This document shows positions 16,070 to 25,785 of a DNA stretch of 64,000 nt, piece after piece (position 1 is the first letter of the stretch; every line of letters begins with the position of its first letter). Below the pieces are notes generated by a model. That model was given only the letters and a program-made list of their open reading frames with translations. It was not told the DNA's origin and made no database searches. The position numbers and the translations under genes are program-made. Origin of the DNA: an uncultured Dehalococcoidia bacterium (GTDB lineage Bacteria > Chloroflexota > Dehalococcoidia > Lucifugimonadales > UBA3495); NCBI GenBank assembly GCA_951812625.1, contig CATOSP010000002.1, positions 1,684,788 to 1,748,787 of the forward strand, in the 5' to 3' direction.

Positions 16070-16594
16070 ATGATAGTCCTCGGCATAGACCCTGGCACTG
16101 TTCGGATGGGTTATGGAGTCCTGGAAGCCGACCCCCAACCGGAGGCGGATGACTACGGCGTGATCGCCCTTCCCCGCAGTATGCCGTTGGAAGAGCGTCT
16201 CTACCAACTCCACACCCACATACTGAATATGATCGGCATTTTCGGCCCCGATGCAATCGCAGTAGAGGAACCGTTCGTCGGCAGGGGAGAGAGGAACTTC
16301 CCGGGCCCGGCTATCGCAGTGGGGCAGGCACAGGCCGTGGTACTCATCGGGGCTGCCAGTCAGGGCATTGAGGTATTCCGTTACTCCCCCGCACAGATCA
16401 AGCGGGCAGTGACCGACTTCGGGGGCGCTACCAAACAGCAAATGCAAGAAGTGATCACCTCCAGTCTTGGACTTCGGGAGACTCCCGAATCTGACGCTGC
16501 GGATGCGCTTTCGGTGGGACTGTGCCACCTCGTACAGTCCCGGAGTACAAGCGCGCTGCTGCGGGAGATACCTCCCGGCCAGGAAACACGATGA
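16070..16594 (+). CDS. ruvC: crossover junction endodeoxyribonuclease RuvC
   Basis: A 174-residue Holliday junction resolvase. The RNase-H-like fold shows IVLGIDPGT (first catalytic Asp), AVEEPFVG (Glu), and ESDAADALSVGLCH (last acidic residues). GGAG lies 7 bases before the ATG at 16070; an in-frame start at 16034 would add 12 residues unlike the family. It acts with RuvAB in recombinational repair. ruvA follows after 74 bases. Confidence 0.95.
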   Translation: MIVLGIDPGTVRMGYGVLEADPQPEADDYGVIALPRSMPLEERLYQLHTHILNMIGIFGPDAIAVEEPFVGRGERNFPGPAIAVGQAQAVVLIGAASQGIEVFRYSPAQIKRAVTDFGGATKQQMQEVITSSLGLRETPESDAADALSVGLCHLVQSRSTSALLREIPPGQETR

Positions 16595-16668
16595 GAATCG
16601 CGTTCAGCCCGAAGTTAACCCTTCTGTGACATTTCCACATCCTTGAGAGTTGCCTCATGAGGTAGCCG

Positions 16669-17253
16669 GTGATTGTAAGCGTCCGGGGCACCCTTGAGGC
16701 CGTTGGTTCCGACTGGGTACACGTACAGATCGGTGGCGTTATTCTCCAGGCGTTCGTCCCATCTTCCAGCATCGCCAGCCTGGGTGACGTAGGCACCCAG
16801 GTTTCTCTTCACACCCACCTGCGCATTCGCGACGAACAGCCGATCCTGTACGGCTTCTCAACCCCGGCAGCACTGGGGCTGTTCCTGATGCTGACTGCCG
16901 TCTCTGGAGTAGGTCCTCGCCTCTCCTTGGCCTTGCTATCAAACCTCGACACCGATGGGCTGCAACATGCCATAGCATCCGAGGACGTCTCAGCACTCAG
17001 TTCCACCACCGGTGTGGGCAGGCGCACCGCAGGCCGGATTATCCTGGAACTAAAGGGGAAGCTGGCCGACACGATCACCGAAGTGGCTCCCATAACGGTC
17101 TCCGGCGATTCAGAAGTAATTGAAGCGCTGATGGCCCTAGGCTACTCCGCACCGGAGGCCCGTCAGGCCGTTGCTGGAATCCGGGGCGCGTCGGACCTCT
17201 CGGTGGAGGAGCGAATCCGGCTGGCACTGCAGCAATTTACACCGGGCAGGTAG
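16669..17253 (+). CDS. ruvA: Holliday junction branch migration protein RuvA
   Basis: A 194-residue RuvA. Domain I is the OB-fold (SVRGTLEAVGSDWVHVQIGG), domain II has the two helix-hairpin-helix motifs (VSGVGPRLSLALLS and TTGVGRRTAGRIILELKGK), and domain III is the C-terminal three-helix part that contacts RuvB (EVIEALMALGYSAPEARQAV). The start is GTG at 16669 after a GAGG. ruvB, often next, is not here; uvrB follows instead. Confidence 0.95.
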   Translation: MIVSVRGTLEAVGSDWVHVQIGGVILQAFVPSSSIASLGDVGTQVSLHTHLRIRDEQPILYGFSTPAALGLFLMLTAVSGVGPRLSLALLSNLDTDGLQHAIASEDVSALSSTTGVGRRTAGRIILELKGKLADTITEVAPITVSGDSEVIEALMALGYSAPEARQAVAGIRGASDLSVEERIRLALQQFTPGR

Positions 17254-17260
17254 TGGTAGT

Positions 17261-17270
17261 TTGGTATAAT
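17261..17270 (+). promoter_or_regulatory. extended -10 promoter of uvrB
   Basis: TTGGTATAAT contains TATAAT (17265-17270) preceded by TGG, an extended -10 element. No good -35 is found at 17-18 bases. It lies 8 bases after the ruvA stop and about 70 before the uvrB start. No GAAC-N4-GTTC LexA-like box is present in this gap. Confidence 0.55.
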
Positions 17271-17338
17271 TCGAAGAGAGTAATCTTTATTGTAAACATG
17301 GCAAATCGAGCAACAGACTCGCTGGGGAATGGGAAGCC

Positions 17339-19441
17339 ATGACCACCAAAGCTCGCATTAGACGATGGGCGGAAGCCGGCCGGGACATCAATGATTCCTG
17401 GTCTGAGGGGGCGAAACCACAGGACAAGCAGTTCGAGCTGATGGCCGATTTCAAAATGACCGGCGACCAGCCCCAAGCCGTGACGAAGCTGTCGGAAATG
17501 ATCGTAGATGGCGTTACTCATCAGACCATGATGGGTGTCACCGGCAGCGGCAAGACCTTCACGATGGCCAACATCGTCCAGCAAGTCCAGCGGCCCACGC
17601 TGGTCATGGCTCACAACAAGACCCTCGCAGCGCAACTGGCTACCGAGTTCAAGGAGTTCTTCCCCAACAATGCCGTGGGGTACTTCGTCTCATACTACGA
17701 CTACTATCAGCCGGAGGCATACGTTCCGCAGTCGGACACCTACATCGAAAAGGACTCAAGCGTCAATGAAGAGCTGGACAAGCTGCGCCTCTCCGCCACG
17801 ACGTCCTTGCTCACGCGGCGGGACGTGCTGATCGTGGCCTCGGTGTCCTGCATCTACGGTTTGGGCGACCCACAGGACTACTTCAACCTTGTTGCCCAGG
17901 TCAAGGTAGGAGACATCCGCAACCGCAGCCGTCTGGTACGCCAGTTGGTTGACATGCAGTACGAACGCAACGACATGGACCTCGCCAGGGGTAAGTTCCG
18001 AATCCGCGGTGATACTCTTGAAGTCGTCCCTGCCTACGAGGAAGCTGCGGTGCGCGTCCAGTTCTTCGGGGACGACGTGGAACGCATCGTCCAGTTGGAC
18101 CCCCTGACCGGGGAGGTTCTGGCCGAATTGCCCGAGGTTGCCATCTACCCGGCCAACCACTTCGTCACGTCCAAGGAAAAGCTCGATTTGGCCATCTCGG
18201 ATATCCAGGAAGAACTGGAGGAGCGGCTCATCGAACTGCGCGAGCATGGAAAGGTCCTGGAAGCCGCGCGCCTTGAGAGCCGTACCCATTATGACCTGGA
18301 GATGCTCCAGGAGACCGGTTTCTGTTCCGGTATCGAGAACTACGCCCGCCACCTGTCCCGCCGTGCCAAGGGCAGTGCCCCCTGGACCCTGCTGGACTAT
18401 TTCCCTGAAGATTACCTGATGTTCGTCGACGAGTCCCATATGACCCTGCCACAGGTTCGCGGCATGTACCACGGGGACATCTCCCGCAAGCGGACCCTGG
18501 TTGACTTCGGGTTCCGTCTGCCCTCGGCTCTCGACAACAGGCCCTTGAGCTTCGACGAGTACCAGTCCCACATCAATCAGGTAGTCTACGTCTCGGCTAC
18601 TCCGGGGCCTTATGAGGCGCAAACGTCTTCCTACATGGTGGAGCAGGTAATCCGCCCCACCGGGCTTCTCGACCCCATCATCGAGGTCAAGCCGACCAAA
18701 GGCCAGATCGATGACCTGCTCCAGCAAATCAGGGACAGAGTGGGAAAAGCTGAGCGCTGCCTAGTGACCACACTGACCAAGCGGATGGCCGAGGAACTGG
18801 CCGACTACCTGTCGGAGATGGGCATCCGTAATCACTACCTACACTCAGATGTTCAGACGTTGGACCGGGTGGAAATTCTCCGGGACCTCCGGCTGGGCGT
18901 GTATGACGTGATCGTGGGAATTAACCTGTTGCGTGAGGGTCTCGACCTGCCAGAGGTGAGCCTGGTAGCGATTCTCGACGCAGACAAGGAAGGCTACCTC
19001 CGCTCCAACACTTCCTTGATCCAGACCATAGGCCGGGCGGCACGGCACGCAGACGGACATGTGATCATGTATGCCGACCGGATTACCGACTCGATGCGCT
19101 CGGCCATCGACGAGACCAACCGGAGGCGTACCATCCAGGACGCCCACAACCAGAAGCACGGCATCCAGCCCCAGAGCATCCAGAAGGAAGTCCACGACAT
19201 CACCGAGGGCATCAAGTCTATCTCGGAAAACCGCGCCCGTTACGAGGTCGTCCGCCAGGAGATGTCCCGGACCGACATGTACAAAGTAGTGAGGGACCTT
19301 GAGGTTCAAATGAAGGAGGCGGCCAAGAACCTGCAGTTCGAGAAGGCGGCCCAATTCCGCGATGAGATCTACGAACTACGCCGCCTGCTGGTGCTGGATG
19401 AGCAGACCGTCACCCCTGACGCTTTCGAGGTCGAAGCTTAG
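17339..19441 (+). CDS. uvrB: excinuclease ABC subunit UvrB
   Basis: A 700-residue helicase-like damage-verification subunit of Uvr[11 protein letters not shown] (residues 66-73) is Walker [21 protein letters not shown] is the beta-hairpin that inserts between strands. [12 protein letters not shown] is the DEAD-like motif [21 protein letters not shown] is motif VI and [17 protein letters not shown] is the C-terminal UVR domain that binds UvrC. The conserved part begins near residue 33, so there is a 30-residue extra N-terminus after the ATG at 17339. Convergent with the D-glutamate cyclase pair. Confidence 0.96.
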   Translation: MTTKARIRRWAEAGRDINDSWSEGAKPQDKQFELMADFKMTGDQPQAVTKLSEMIVDGVTHQTMMGVTGSGKTFTMANIVQQVQRPTLVMAHNKTLAAQLATEFKEFFPNNAVGYFVSYYDYYQPEAYVPQSDTYIEKDSSVNEELDKLRLSATTSLLTRRDVLIVASVSCIYGLGDPQDYFNLVAQVKVGDIRNRSRLVRQLVDMQYERNDMDLARGKFRIRGDTLEVVPAYEEAAVRVQFFGDDVERIVQLDPLTGEVLAELPEVAIYPANHFVTSKEKLDLAISDIQEELEERLIELREHGKVLEAARLESRTHYDLEMLQETGFCSGIENYARHLSRRAKGSAPWTLLDYFPEDYLMFVDESHMTLPQVRGMYHGDISRKRTLVDFGFRLPSALDNRPLSFDEYQSHINQVVYVSATPGPYEAQTSSYMVEQVIRPTGLLDPIIEVKPTKGQIDDLLQQIRDRVGKAERCLVTTLTKRMAEELADYLSEMGIRNHYLHSDVQTLDRVEILRDLRLGVYDVIVGINLLREGLDLPEVSLVAILDADKEGYLRSNTSLIQTIGRAARHADGHVIMYADRITDSMRSAIDETNRRRTIQDAHNQKHGIQPQSIQKEVHDITEGIKSISENRARYEVVRQEMSRTDMYKVVRDLEVQMKEAAKNLQFEKAAQFRDEIYELRRLLVLDEQTVTPDAFEVEA

Positions 19442-19475
19442 AGTTGCCCCTTGGGATTTGTCCTGAGTGAGGGAA

Positions 19476-20378
19476 TTACCCGATATTGCTATCGACCAGC
19501 CGGTGTAGCTGTCCCAACACCTGGCCGTTCTCCTCGGTGGTGAAACCGTCCACGTGATACTTTTGCTCGCCCGTGGTGCCGTCCACCGCTCCCATATCCA
19601 CGGCCCGTCGGATTAGACTGGTCTCTTCCCCTATTTCTGGCAGCAGGTTGCGCCCGGTCAGGAGTGATAGGGCGGCGACCAGACCGTAGCCACCCCAGTT
19701 TGAGACGCTGGAAATGACCAGGCGATCCACCTTGGTCACCGCCGGGTCATCGGGGAGGGTATCTACGGCTGGGATGAACTCCACCAGGTTCCCCATGCCA
19801 ATCTCGTTGCCGCCGTCTCCGACGCCAACTGAGGGGATACCCGCCTCGAATAGATAGTCCAACCGTGCCGTCTGTGGCGTGATGTCCAGGGAACGCATGT
19901 TCAGATACGCATCACCGCTGGTCCTGCCACAGCGCTCAATTGATATGATCAGTCCCAGTTCCAGTTGGTCCAGCATTTCCCTGGCAACGGAGCGACTGGT
20001 TTCCACATCTGCGATTGGGAAATCCAGAACATCATCGCCGCCGTCCAGGAGTCCCCGCATCACCGGGTTGCAGTATTCGTCGCCGATGTAGCTGACCTTG
20101 CGTCCCAGGAACCGCAGCGCCTTGCCTATTGCGATCGCCCCCGGTGGTCCGTCAGTCTCCGGCTTGCCCGCGGACAATATGTAGAAACCGGTGGTGATGG
20201 CCACGTTGCCGGGATACTCCATCACGTACCGGGCCGCACGACCGCAAAAGTCTGGTTCCATGTGCGGGCGCAGGGCGCTGACTCCGCGTTTGTCCTGCTG
20301 AAGGATGATGTCTTCGATGGTCGTAAGCTCTGACTGTGCCACAGTCTGCTCCCATGGATTGGCTAGAATACGGATCAC
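19476..20378 (-). CDS. D-glutamate cyclase, C-terminal-domain protein (DUF4392)
   Basis: A 300-residue protein of the DUF4392 family, which forms the C-terminal half of animal D-glutamate cyclase (DGLUCY). Landmarks are ITTGFYILSAGKPETDGPPG, ALRFLGRKVSYIGDEYC, LIISIERCGRTSGDAYLNM and the nucleotide-like loop GVGDGGNEIGMGN. The start is GTG at 20378 without a clear ribosome-binding site. It follows the DUF1445 gene by only 16 bases on the same strand, so the two halves are made together as separate chains. In animals the enzyme closes D-glutamate to 5-oxo-D-proline; activity of the bacterial pair is inferred. Confidence 0.82.
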   Translation of the reverse strand: MIRILANPWEQTVAQSELTTIEDIILQQDKRGVSALRPHMEPDFCGRAARYVMEYPGNVAITTGFYILSAGKPETDGPPGAIAIGKALRFLGRKVSYIGDEYCNPVMRGLLDGGDDVLDFPIADVETSRSVAREMLDQLELGLIISIERCGRTSGDAYLNMRSLDITPQTARLDYLFEAGIPSVGVGDGGNEIGMGNLVEFIPAVDTLPDDPAVTKVDRLVISSVSNWGGYGLVAALSLLTGRNLLPEIGEETSLIRRAVDMGAVDGTTGEQKYHVDGFTTEENGQVLGQLHRLVDSNIG

Positions 20379-20394
20379 GGACGATCACAAAAGC

Positions 20395-21189
20395 CTACAG
20401 CACCGCGTAGTCCGCGTCTCTCCGGTCGGTAATGAACATCTTGCCGGGGGCGTGGGTGATCATCAGGCTGGGCTTGCAGTTCAGAGCCACCGCCTGCGGA
20501 GTTACACCACAAGCCCAAAAGACTGGTTCCTCTCCCGGATGAATTTCCACCGGGTCACCGAAGTCTGGACGGGAAATGTCTTGTATGCCGATGGCCCCAG
20601 GGTCGCCGATATGCACCGGGGCCCCGTGGGTCGCAGGAAAGCGTGAGGTAACTTGAACCGCACGGACGATCTGTTCCCGGTTCACCGGACGCATACTCAC
20701 AACCATCGGACCAGCAAACTGCCCGGCCGGGGTGGTCTCGATGTTGGTAATGTACATCGAGACGTTACAGCCCATCTCTTGATGACGCATGGGAATCCCC
20801 GCGTCAGTCATGGCAGTTTCGAAGGAGAAGCTGCAACCCAACAAGAAGGAAACTAGGTCGTCCCGCCAGCAGGGAACCAGGGAATCCACTTCCGCCACGA
20901 ACTCGCCATTCTCGTAGATTCTGTAGCCGGGAGTGTCTGTTCGGATGTCGCTCCCCGGCGCGGTCAAAGACGGTTCGACACTGCCCGACTCCACAACTTC
21001 AAGCAGGGGGCATGGCTTTGGATTCCGCTGGCAGAACAGCAGGAAGTCGAAGGCCAATTCCTTGGGAAGAATCGCCAGGTTGGCCTGGACATAGCCTGGA
21101 GCGACGCCAGAGGTCACGCCGCGCCAGACCCCGGACCGGATGTGCCGCCGTACATCTTGGGGAGAAGTAACCAGGGTCTGGGTAGTCAT
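20395..21189 (-). CDS. putative hydro-lyase, DUF1445 (D-glutamate cyclase N-terminal half)
   Basis: A 264-residue DUF1445/YcsI protein. CNVSMYITNIETTPAGQF, MVVSMRPVNREQI and THAPGKMFITDRRDADY are near-universal in this family. The last segment is the C-terminal hallmark. The ATG at 21189 is chosen because GAGGT is 6 bases before it, whereas it directly abuts the ATG two codons earlier. It is the first gene of a two-gene operon with the DUF4392 gene. A minus-strand promoter lies about 100 bases upstream. The family is annotated as hydro-lyase, but the context favours D-glutamate cyclase activity. Confidence 0.88.
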   Translation of the reverse strand: MTTQTLVTSPQDVRRHIRSGVWRGVTSGVAPGYVQANLAILPKELAFDFLLFCQRNPKPCPLLEVVESGSVEPSLTAPGSDIRTDTPGYRIYENGEFVAEVDSLVPCWRDDLVSFLLGCSFSFETAMTDAGIPMRHQEMGCNVSMYITNIETTPAGQFAGPMVVSMRPVNREQIVRAVQVTSRFPATHGAPVHIGDPGAIGIQDISRPDFGDPVEIHPGEEPVFWACGVTPQAVALNCKPSLMITHAPGKMFITDRRDADYAVL

Positions 21190-21509
21190 CAGCATACCTC
21201 AGCGATGTCGATTTGAAGGCCGTCAATTGGGTACCTAAATGGCCCCGACGTGGCGTCTATACTTGATACGCACCACCCTGCCCCCAATCATAGTGGCACC
21301 GCTGGTGGGCGTCAATTTGACTTTGCGGTGTCGGGAATAACCTCGAAGGGCTGAGACATCATGCCACCAGGATCTATAGGGAGATTGCGGATGTGTGGCC
21401 GCCACGCGTGTTGGAACTGGTGATATACTGCCCTATGTTCAGGCCTGTCTAAGCCGACTCCGCCAGGACGGGCACAACGCCGGAGAGCTTTTGAAATTGG
21501 GGCTGGGCA
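21190..21509. other. divergent intergenic region
   Basis: This 320-base gap separates the D-glutamate cyclase operon (minus) from the orphan response regulator (plus). It holds a minus-strand promoter at 21287-21315. A TATACT box at 21443 on the plus strand has no convincing -35. I see no gene, terminator or strong repeat in it. Confidence 0.5.
21287..21315 (-). promoter_or_regulatory. promoter of the D-glutamate cyclase operon
   Basis: On the minus strand TTGACG (21315-21310) and TATGAT (21292-21287) are separated by 17 bases. It gives an untranslated leader of about 90 bases before the DUF1445 start. Confidence 0.5.
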
Positions 21510-22181
21510 TTGTATAGCTTACTGCTCTTGGCCAATGAGGCGGGCGGTCCTAGGGCACTCATGGAAGTGATTGACCAGGCCGGCCTTTCCTGCCATGTGG
21601 AACCTGACTCGTGGGTAGAGGACACCGGCGGTGCAATGACCACACCAGAAGCCGTCTTGGTGGATCTGGCATCCATCGCAGGCGCACAGGCCCATCAGCT
21701 CGTAGGCCGCTGCCACGACTTGAAGATTCCCGTAGTTGCGGTGGTTCCCAGGGAAGACGTGGCAGACCATGACCCATCACTAAACCCGGACGAGTTTATC
21801 TTCTGCCCAGTGGGCGAACTGGAGTTGGTGGCCCGGATAAAGCAGGCCATATACCGGGTCAACGGCGGCGAAGGCTCACAGGTCCTTCGTGTGGGGGAAC
21901 TGATGGTCGATCTTGAGCGATACGATGTTGCCGTCTCGGGCCGGAAGGTCTCCCTGACTTACAAGGAATTCCAGCTCTTGGTGCTGCTGGCGTCTAACCC
22001 GGGGCGGGTCTACACAAGGGAAGCGCTTCTGAGCCAGGTCTGGGGCTACGACTATCTGGGCGGCACAAGAACGGTAGACGTACATATTCGCCGCCTGCGC
22101 TCCAAGATCGAGGGCCCAAGCCGCTCCTTCATTGAGACCATCTGGAACGTCGGCTACCGGTTTAACACCTCGTCGCAGTAA
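21510..22181 (+). CDS. OmpR/PhoB-type response regulator with a degenerate receiver domain
   Basis: A 223-residue protein. The C-terminal winged-helix DNA-binding domain is standard: SLTYKEFQLLVLLASNPGRV, LLSQVWGYDYLGGTRTVDVH and IRRLRSKIEGPS. The N-terminal receiver keeps an aspartate (Asp52, in AVLVDL). It lacks the acidic pair after strand 1 (LLLLANEAG instead of a VVDDE-like motif), and the conserved lysine of the Lys-Pro pair is a cysteine (Cys99-Pro100 in FCPVGELELVARI). Phosphorylation is therefore doubtful. TTG at 21510 is the likely start. No histidine kinase is near. Confidence 0.82.
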   Translation: MYSLLLLANEAGGPRALMEVIDQAGLSCHVEPDSWVEDTGGAMTTPEAVLVDLASIAGAQAHQLVGRCHDLKIPVVAVVPREDVADHDPSLNPDEFIFCPVGELELVARIKQAIYRVNGGEGSQVLRVGELMVDLERYDVAVSGRKVSLTYKEFQLLVLLASNPGRVYTREALLSQVWGYDYLGGTRTVDVHIRRLRSKIEGPSRSFIETIWNVGYRFNTSSQ

Positions 22182-22260
22182 GGGGTTTAGGTTGTGCCGC
22201 GTATCGAGATCTGTTCCTCAGGCATCGGGCACATCGTTCTCACCCACCTGTGACCTTCCC

Positions 22261-24882
22261 TCACCCGGTCTCCACACTGACCCTGCCCAGGAATCTCTGT
22301 ACCATACCCGACACGGCCGCGTGCGCCGGGGCTGCTAGGTCCGGGTCGTCCTCATACAGAAGAGCTGCCTCCTCTCGGGCGAGTTGCAGCAGACCCCGGT
22401 CCGACATGTGGGCCATCCGCAGATTCGGAAGGCCGCTTTGCCGGGTACCAAAAAAGTCGCCCGGGCCGCGCAGTTCGAGGTCAACCTCGGCCAGCCTGAA
22501 CCCGTCATGTATCCTTTCCAGGGCAGACAACCGCTCCCGTGCAGTCTCCGATGGGGAGTCTGAAAGGAGCAGGCAATAGCTCTTGTGCTCTCCACGCCCC
22601 ACCCGGCCGCGGAACTGGTGTAACTGGGCGAGTCCGAACCTGTCGGCCCCTTCGATCAGCATCACCGAGGCGTTTGGAACATCAATTCCCACCTCTACCA
22701 CCGCCGTCGACACCAGGATGTCCAACTCGCCGTCCCGGAACCGACGCATCTGAGTGTCCTTTTCCTTGGTTGCCATCCTGCCGTGCAGCAGACCCACTCG
22801 AAGGTCCGGGAAGACCTCCTCGGATAACCGGTTGAATTCCTCCGTAGCAGCCTTGGACTCAATGGCTTCGGACTCGTCGACGAGGGGGCATATGACGAAT
22901 CCCTGCCTGCCCTCCTGGATTTGGTTGCGCACGAATCCGTAGGCGGCCTGGCGTCTCGCAGGAGACACCCACCTGGTGGCCACCTCCTGCCGTCCGGCGG
23001 GGAGTTCGTCCAGAGTGGAAATGTCCAGATCACCGTACAGGGTCAAGGACAAGGTACGGGGAATGGGAGTGGCAGACATGATTAGAGTGTGAGGGACCTG
23101 CTCGCCCTGGCTGAGTAATGCGCCGCGCTGCAGGACTCCGAAACGGTGCTGCTCGTCTGAAACGGCCAGCGCCAGATTTGGGATGGAGACGCCGGACTGG
23201 ATTAGCGCCTGGGTGCCCACCAGTATGTCGAGGTTGCCCGCAGCAGCCATCTGCGTCAGCTCCCGCCTGGCAGTACGGCGTGTGCTTCCAGTAAGGAGGC
23301 CCACAGACACCGGCCTTCCCAGAGACTCCAGATAGACGGTCACCAAGAAGTCCTGCTCGACGGGCCTGGCCAGGCCACCCAACAGCCGCGAGATAGTCTC
23401 GAAATGCTGCTCCGCCAGAACTTCCGTCGGCACCATGATGGCCGCCTGAAATCCTGCCGCAGCGGCAGCGAGGGCTGCAGCGAGCGCCACCACTGTCTTT
23501 CCGCTGCCGACCTCCCCTTGGAGCAGGCGATTCATGGGCGGAGTGCCACGTTTCAGGTCTTCCAGGATTTCCCGAATAGACCTCCGTTGCGCGCCCGTGA
23601 GGGAGAAAGGCAGAGAGCCGAAAAAGCCGCGGAACACTTCGAGGGTGGCCGGGATCGGAACGCCCTCCACATCGACACTCCTGTAGCGCTTCCGGGAGAG
23701 CACCGCCAGTTGAAGGGTGAAAAGCTCATCGAAGGCCAACCTCCGACGGGCATTCTCCCAGGAGTCCGGGCTATCCGGGTAGTGGGCGCTAATGATGGCA
23801 TCGCCGACAGGAGGGAGGGAGGCCCTGGACAATATTTCTTCGGGTAGCGGCTCTTCGACTCCTCCAAGCCATTCCTGCAAGGCCTGCCAGGTGATGCGCC
23901 GGAGAGTGCGTCCGGTCAGGCCCTCAGTGAGAGGGTAGACAGGTACAAGTCTGCCAGTGTGGAGGAGCTTGCCTCCCTGGTCTAGGAGCTCATAGTCTGG
24001 GGAGTCAAAGGTAATCTGGCCCCGGAATACCTCCACCTTGCCGGATAGCGCCACGCGGCGGTTGGGTTTGAGGGTCTGGGCAAGGTAACGCTGGCCGAAC
24101 CAGCGTACTCGGATGTTTCCGGTGTCGTCGCTTATGACCGCCTCAGTGTCGGTGCGCTTGCCGGCAGGACCGCCTTTCAGGTTGCGCGCTTCCCAGACCG
24201 TACCAATGACGGTACACATTTCCCCAGGGATTAGCTCAGATATTTTGGCGACGTTAGAGTAGTCGAGGTGCCGCCGTGGAAAAAGGTACAAAAGGTCGCG
24301 GACAGTGTACACGTCCAGCCGATTGAGCCTTCCCGCAAGTTTGTCATCTACCCCGCGCAGCCTGTCCACCGGTACGTCGACAGTCAGTCCGCCGGGCGGC
24401 TTCCGGTATGGAGGTCTGGATATTGGATGAGACGTGTTCTCAGGAGCAGTCTCCCGCGCGCGAGTGGTTCTAGGCTCTGTATAGGCATTGGTAGGCCATT
24501 CAGGGGAAGGTGGTTCCGCGGAGTATGCACCTGTGTCGGGAGAGCGCATTGCCTCTGGGTCAGACGATGTGGGCGGCTCGGAGTGAGTAGGTGCACTGGA
24601 TGGGCCTCGCCCCACGTCTCGGTGCTGGGCTATGAGGGTCCGCCACTGCTCGACCCATTGGGGACGTTCTTCCCTGGTCAGATCGATATAGGGAGTCTCC
24701 AGGAGACTGCGACAGACTACGGATTCACCGAGGTCTTCGGTAATGGTCTCAGCCCAACGCTGGATGAACCGGTCCACACCACCCACCACGGAGGTATTGT
24801 TGAAGCCCTTCTCCTCCTCCAGCTTTAGGATGTTGGTCAGCGGGCCAACCCATGAGGTTGGTTCTGGCGTGCGAGTGGCCAT
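22261..24882 (-). CDS. recG: ATP-dependent DNA helicase RecG
   Basis: An 873-residue RecG that remodels stalled replication forks. The wedge domain begins around residue 170 with VDRLRGVDDKLAGRLNRL, LYLFPRRHLDYSNVAKI and the OB-fold CTVIGTVWEARNLK. Helicase motifs are GEVGSGKTVVALAAA (I), DEQHRFGV (II), MSATPIPRT (III) and GIDVPNASVM...QFRGRVGRGEHKS (V/VI). The first 165 residues are an extra Pro/Ser/Thr/Glu-rich region with a short helical start, absent from the roughly 690-residue E. coli enzyme. It ends a three-gene run fakA-degV-recG with a 15-base gap. Confidence 0.95.
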   Translation of the reverse strand: MATRTPEPTSWVGPLTNILKLEEEKGFNNTSVVGGVDRFIQRWAETITEDLGESVVCRSLLETPYIDLTREERPQWVEQWRTLIAQHRDVGRGPSSAPTHSEPPTSSDPEAMRSPDTGAYSAEPPSPEWPTNAYTEPRTTRARETAPENTSHPISRPPYRKPPGGLTVDVPVDRLRGVDDKLAGRLNRLDVYTVRDLLYLFPRRHLDYSNVAKISELIPGEMCTVIGTVWEARNLKGGPAGKRTDTEAVISDDTGNIRVRWFGQRYLAQTLKPNRRVALSGKVEVFRGQITFDSPDYELLDQGGKLLHTGRLVPVYPLTEGLTGRTLRRITWQALQEWLGGVEEPLPEEILSRASLPPVGDAIISAHYPDSPDSWENARRRLAFDELFTLQLAVLSRKRYRSVDVEGVPIPATLEVFRGFFGSLPFSLTGAQRRSIREILEDLKRGTPPMNRLLQGEVGSGKTVVALAAALAAAAAGFQAAIMVPTEVLAEQHFETISRLLGGLARPVEQDFLVTVYLESLGRPVSVGLLTGSTRRTARRELTQMAAAGNLDILVGTQALIQSGVSIPNLALAVSDEQHRFGVLQRGALLSQGEQVPHTLIMSATPIPRTLSLTLYGDLDISTLDELPAGRQEVATRWVSPARRQAAYGFVRNQIQEGRQGFVICPLVDESEAIESKAATEEFNRLSEEVFPDLRVGLLHGRMATKEKDTQMRRFRDGELDILVSTAVVEVGIDVPNASVMLIEGADRFGLAQLHQFRGRVGRGEHKSYCLLLSDSPSETARERLSALERIHDGFRLAEVDLELRGPGDFFGTRQSGLPNLRMAHMSDRGLLQLAREEAALLYEDDPDLAAPAHAAVSGMVQRFLGRVSVETG

Positions 24883-24897
24883 CTCATGGAGCCTGCA

Positions 24898-25731
24898 TCA
24901 AGCCTGGGTCAACGCGACGCCCACGGCGTGTGGTCCCACGTAAACTCCGAGTGCGGAACCGAATCGGGCAGTGATTATCTGGTCGCCTGGAAGTAGGTCG
25001 CTGAACCCCTGCTTGAGGTCCTCCGCCTCCTGCCTCTCAGTGCTGTAGATCACGGCCAGTTGACTTACTGGGGCCATCTGCGACGCCAACTCGCGTAGGC
25101 GGCGAATACCCCGTTGCCGGGACCTGGGACGCTCAACCGGATGGACCTCGCCGTCCTTCATGCCCAATATAGGCTTCACGCTGAGCACGCCTCCCAGGAA
25201 GGCTTGAGCCTTGCCAATGCGCCCCCCTTTCTGCAGGTATTCCAGTGTATCCAGCAGGAAAAACCCATGAGTCTTTGACAGGTCTGATTGTACTCGGGAG
25301 GCTATCGCTTCCGCTGGCCCACCCTGATTCGCGAGTTGCGCCGCTGTCAGCACTACCAGGCCTTGAGCTATGGACGCCGTGCCGGAGTCTACTACGTGGA
25401 TATCTGCGGCTTCCAGTAGATTCCGGGCTTGCTGGGCAGAATTTACGGTACCGCTTACTTTGGCCGATGGGTGGACTGATACGATGCTGTCTCCATTCGC
25501 AGTCAATTCCTGATACACGGCCTGGAAGTCCGCCACTGACGGCTGCGAAGTGGTCGGCAGCGCCGGACCCGCCGCCATTCGTCGGTACAATTCATCAGGA
25601 CCAAGGTCGACGCCATCTTTATAGTTCACATCTCCCAGCACCACGTTGCATGGCACGACTGTTATGTCGAGTTCCTGCACCAACTCGGCCGGCAAGTCGG
25701 CAACGCTATCGGTCACTATCTTTATCGCCAT
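24898..25731 (-). CDS. DegV family fatty-acid-binding protein (FakB-like)
   Basis: A 277-residue DegV protein. IKIVTDSVADLPAEL, NYKDGVDLGPDELY and LPTTSQPSVADF are signature segments; the TTSQPS loop binds the fatty-acid carboxylate. VHPVERPRSRQRGIRRL lies in the second domain. In Firmicutes these proteins present fatty acids to FakA for phosphorylation. The gene for a FakA homologue lies 54 bases upstream on the same strand, which supports a FakB role. Confidence 0.92.
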   Translation of the reverse strand: MAIKIVTDSVADLPAELVQELDITVVPCNVVLGDVNYKDGVDLGPDELYRRMAAGPALPTTSQPSVADFQAVYQELTANGDSIVSVHPSAKVSGTVNSAQQARNLLEAADIHVVDSGTASIAQGLVVLTAAQLANQGGPAEAIASRVQSDLSKTHGFFLLDTLEYLQKGGRIGKAQAFLGGVLSVKPILGMKDGEVHPVERPRSRQRGIRRLRELASQMAPVSQLAVIYSTERQEAEDLKQGFSDLLPGDQIITARFGSALGVYVGPHAVGVALTQA

Positions 25732-25785
25732 GACGTCCTATCTGTCCCTTTCTGAATTAGCTTGCAAGCCTGGTTGGGCCCAATC

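Noticed and set aside
17756..18727. Long minus-strand frame of 323 residues inside uvrB
   Set aside because: Antisense shadow of a GC-rich gene; no known domain, and uvrB is certain.
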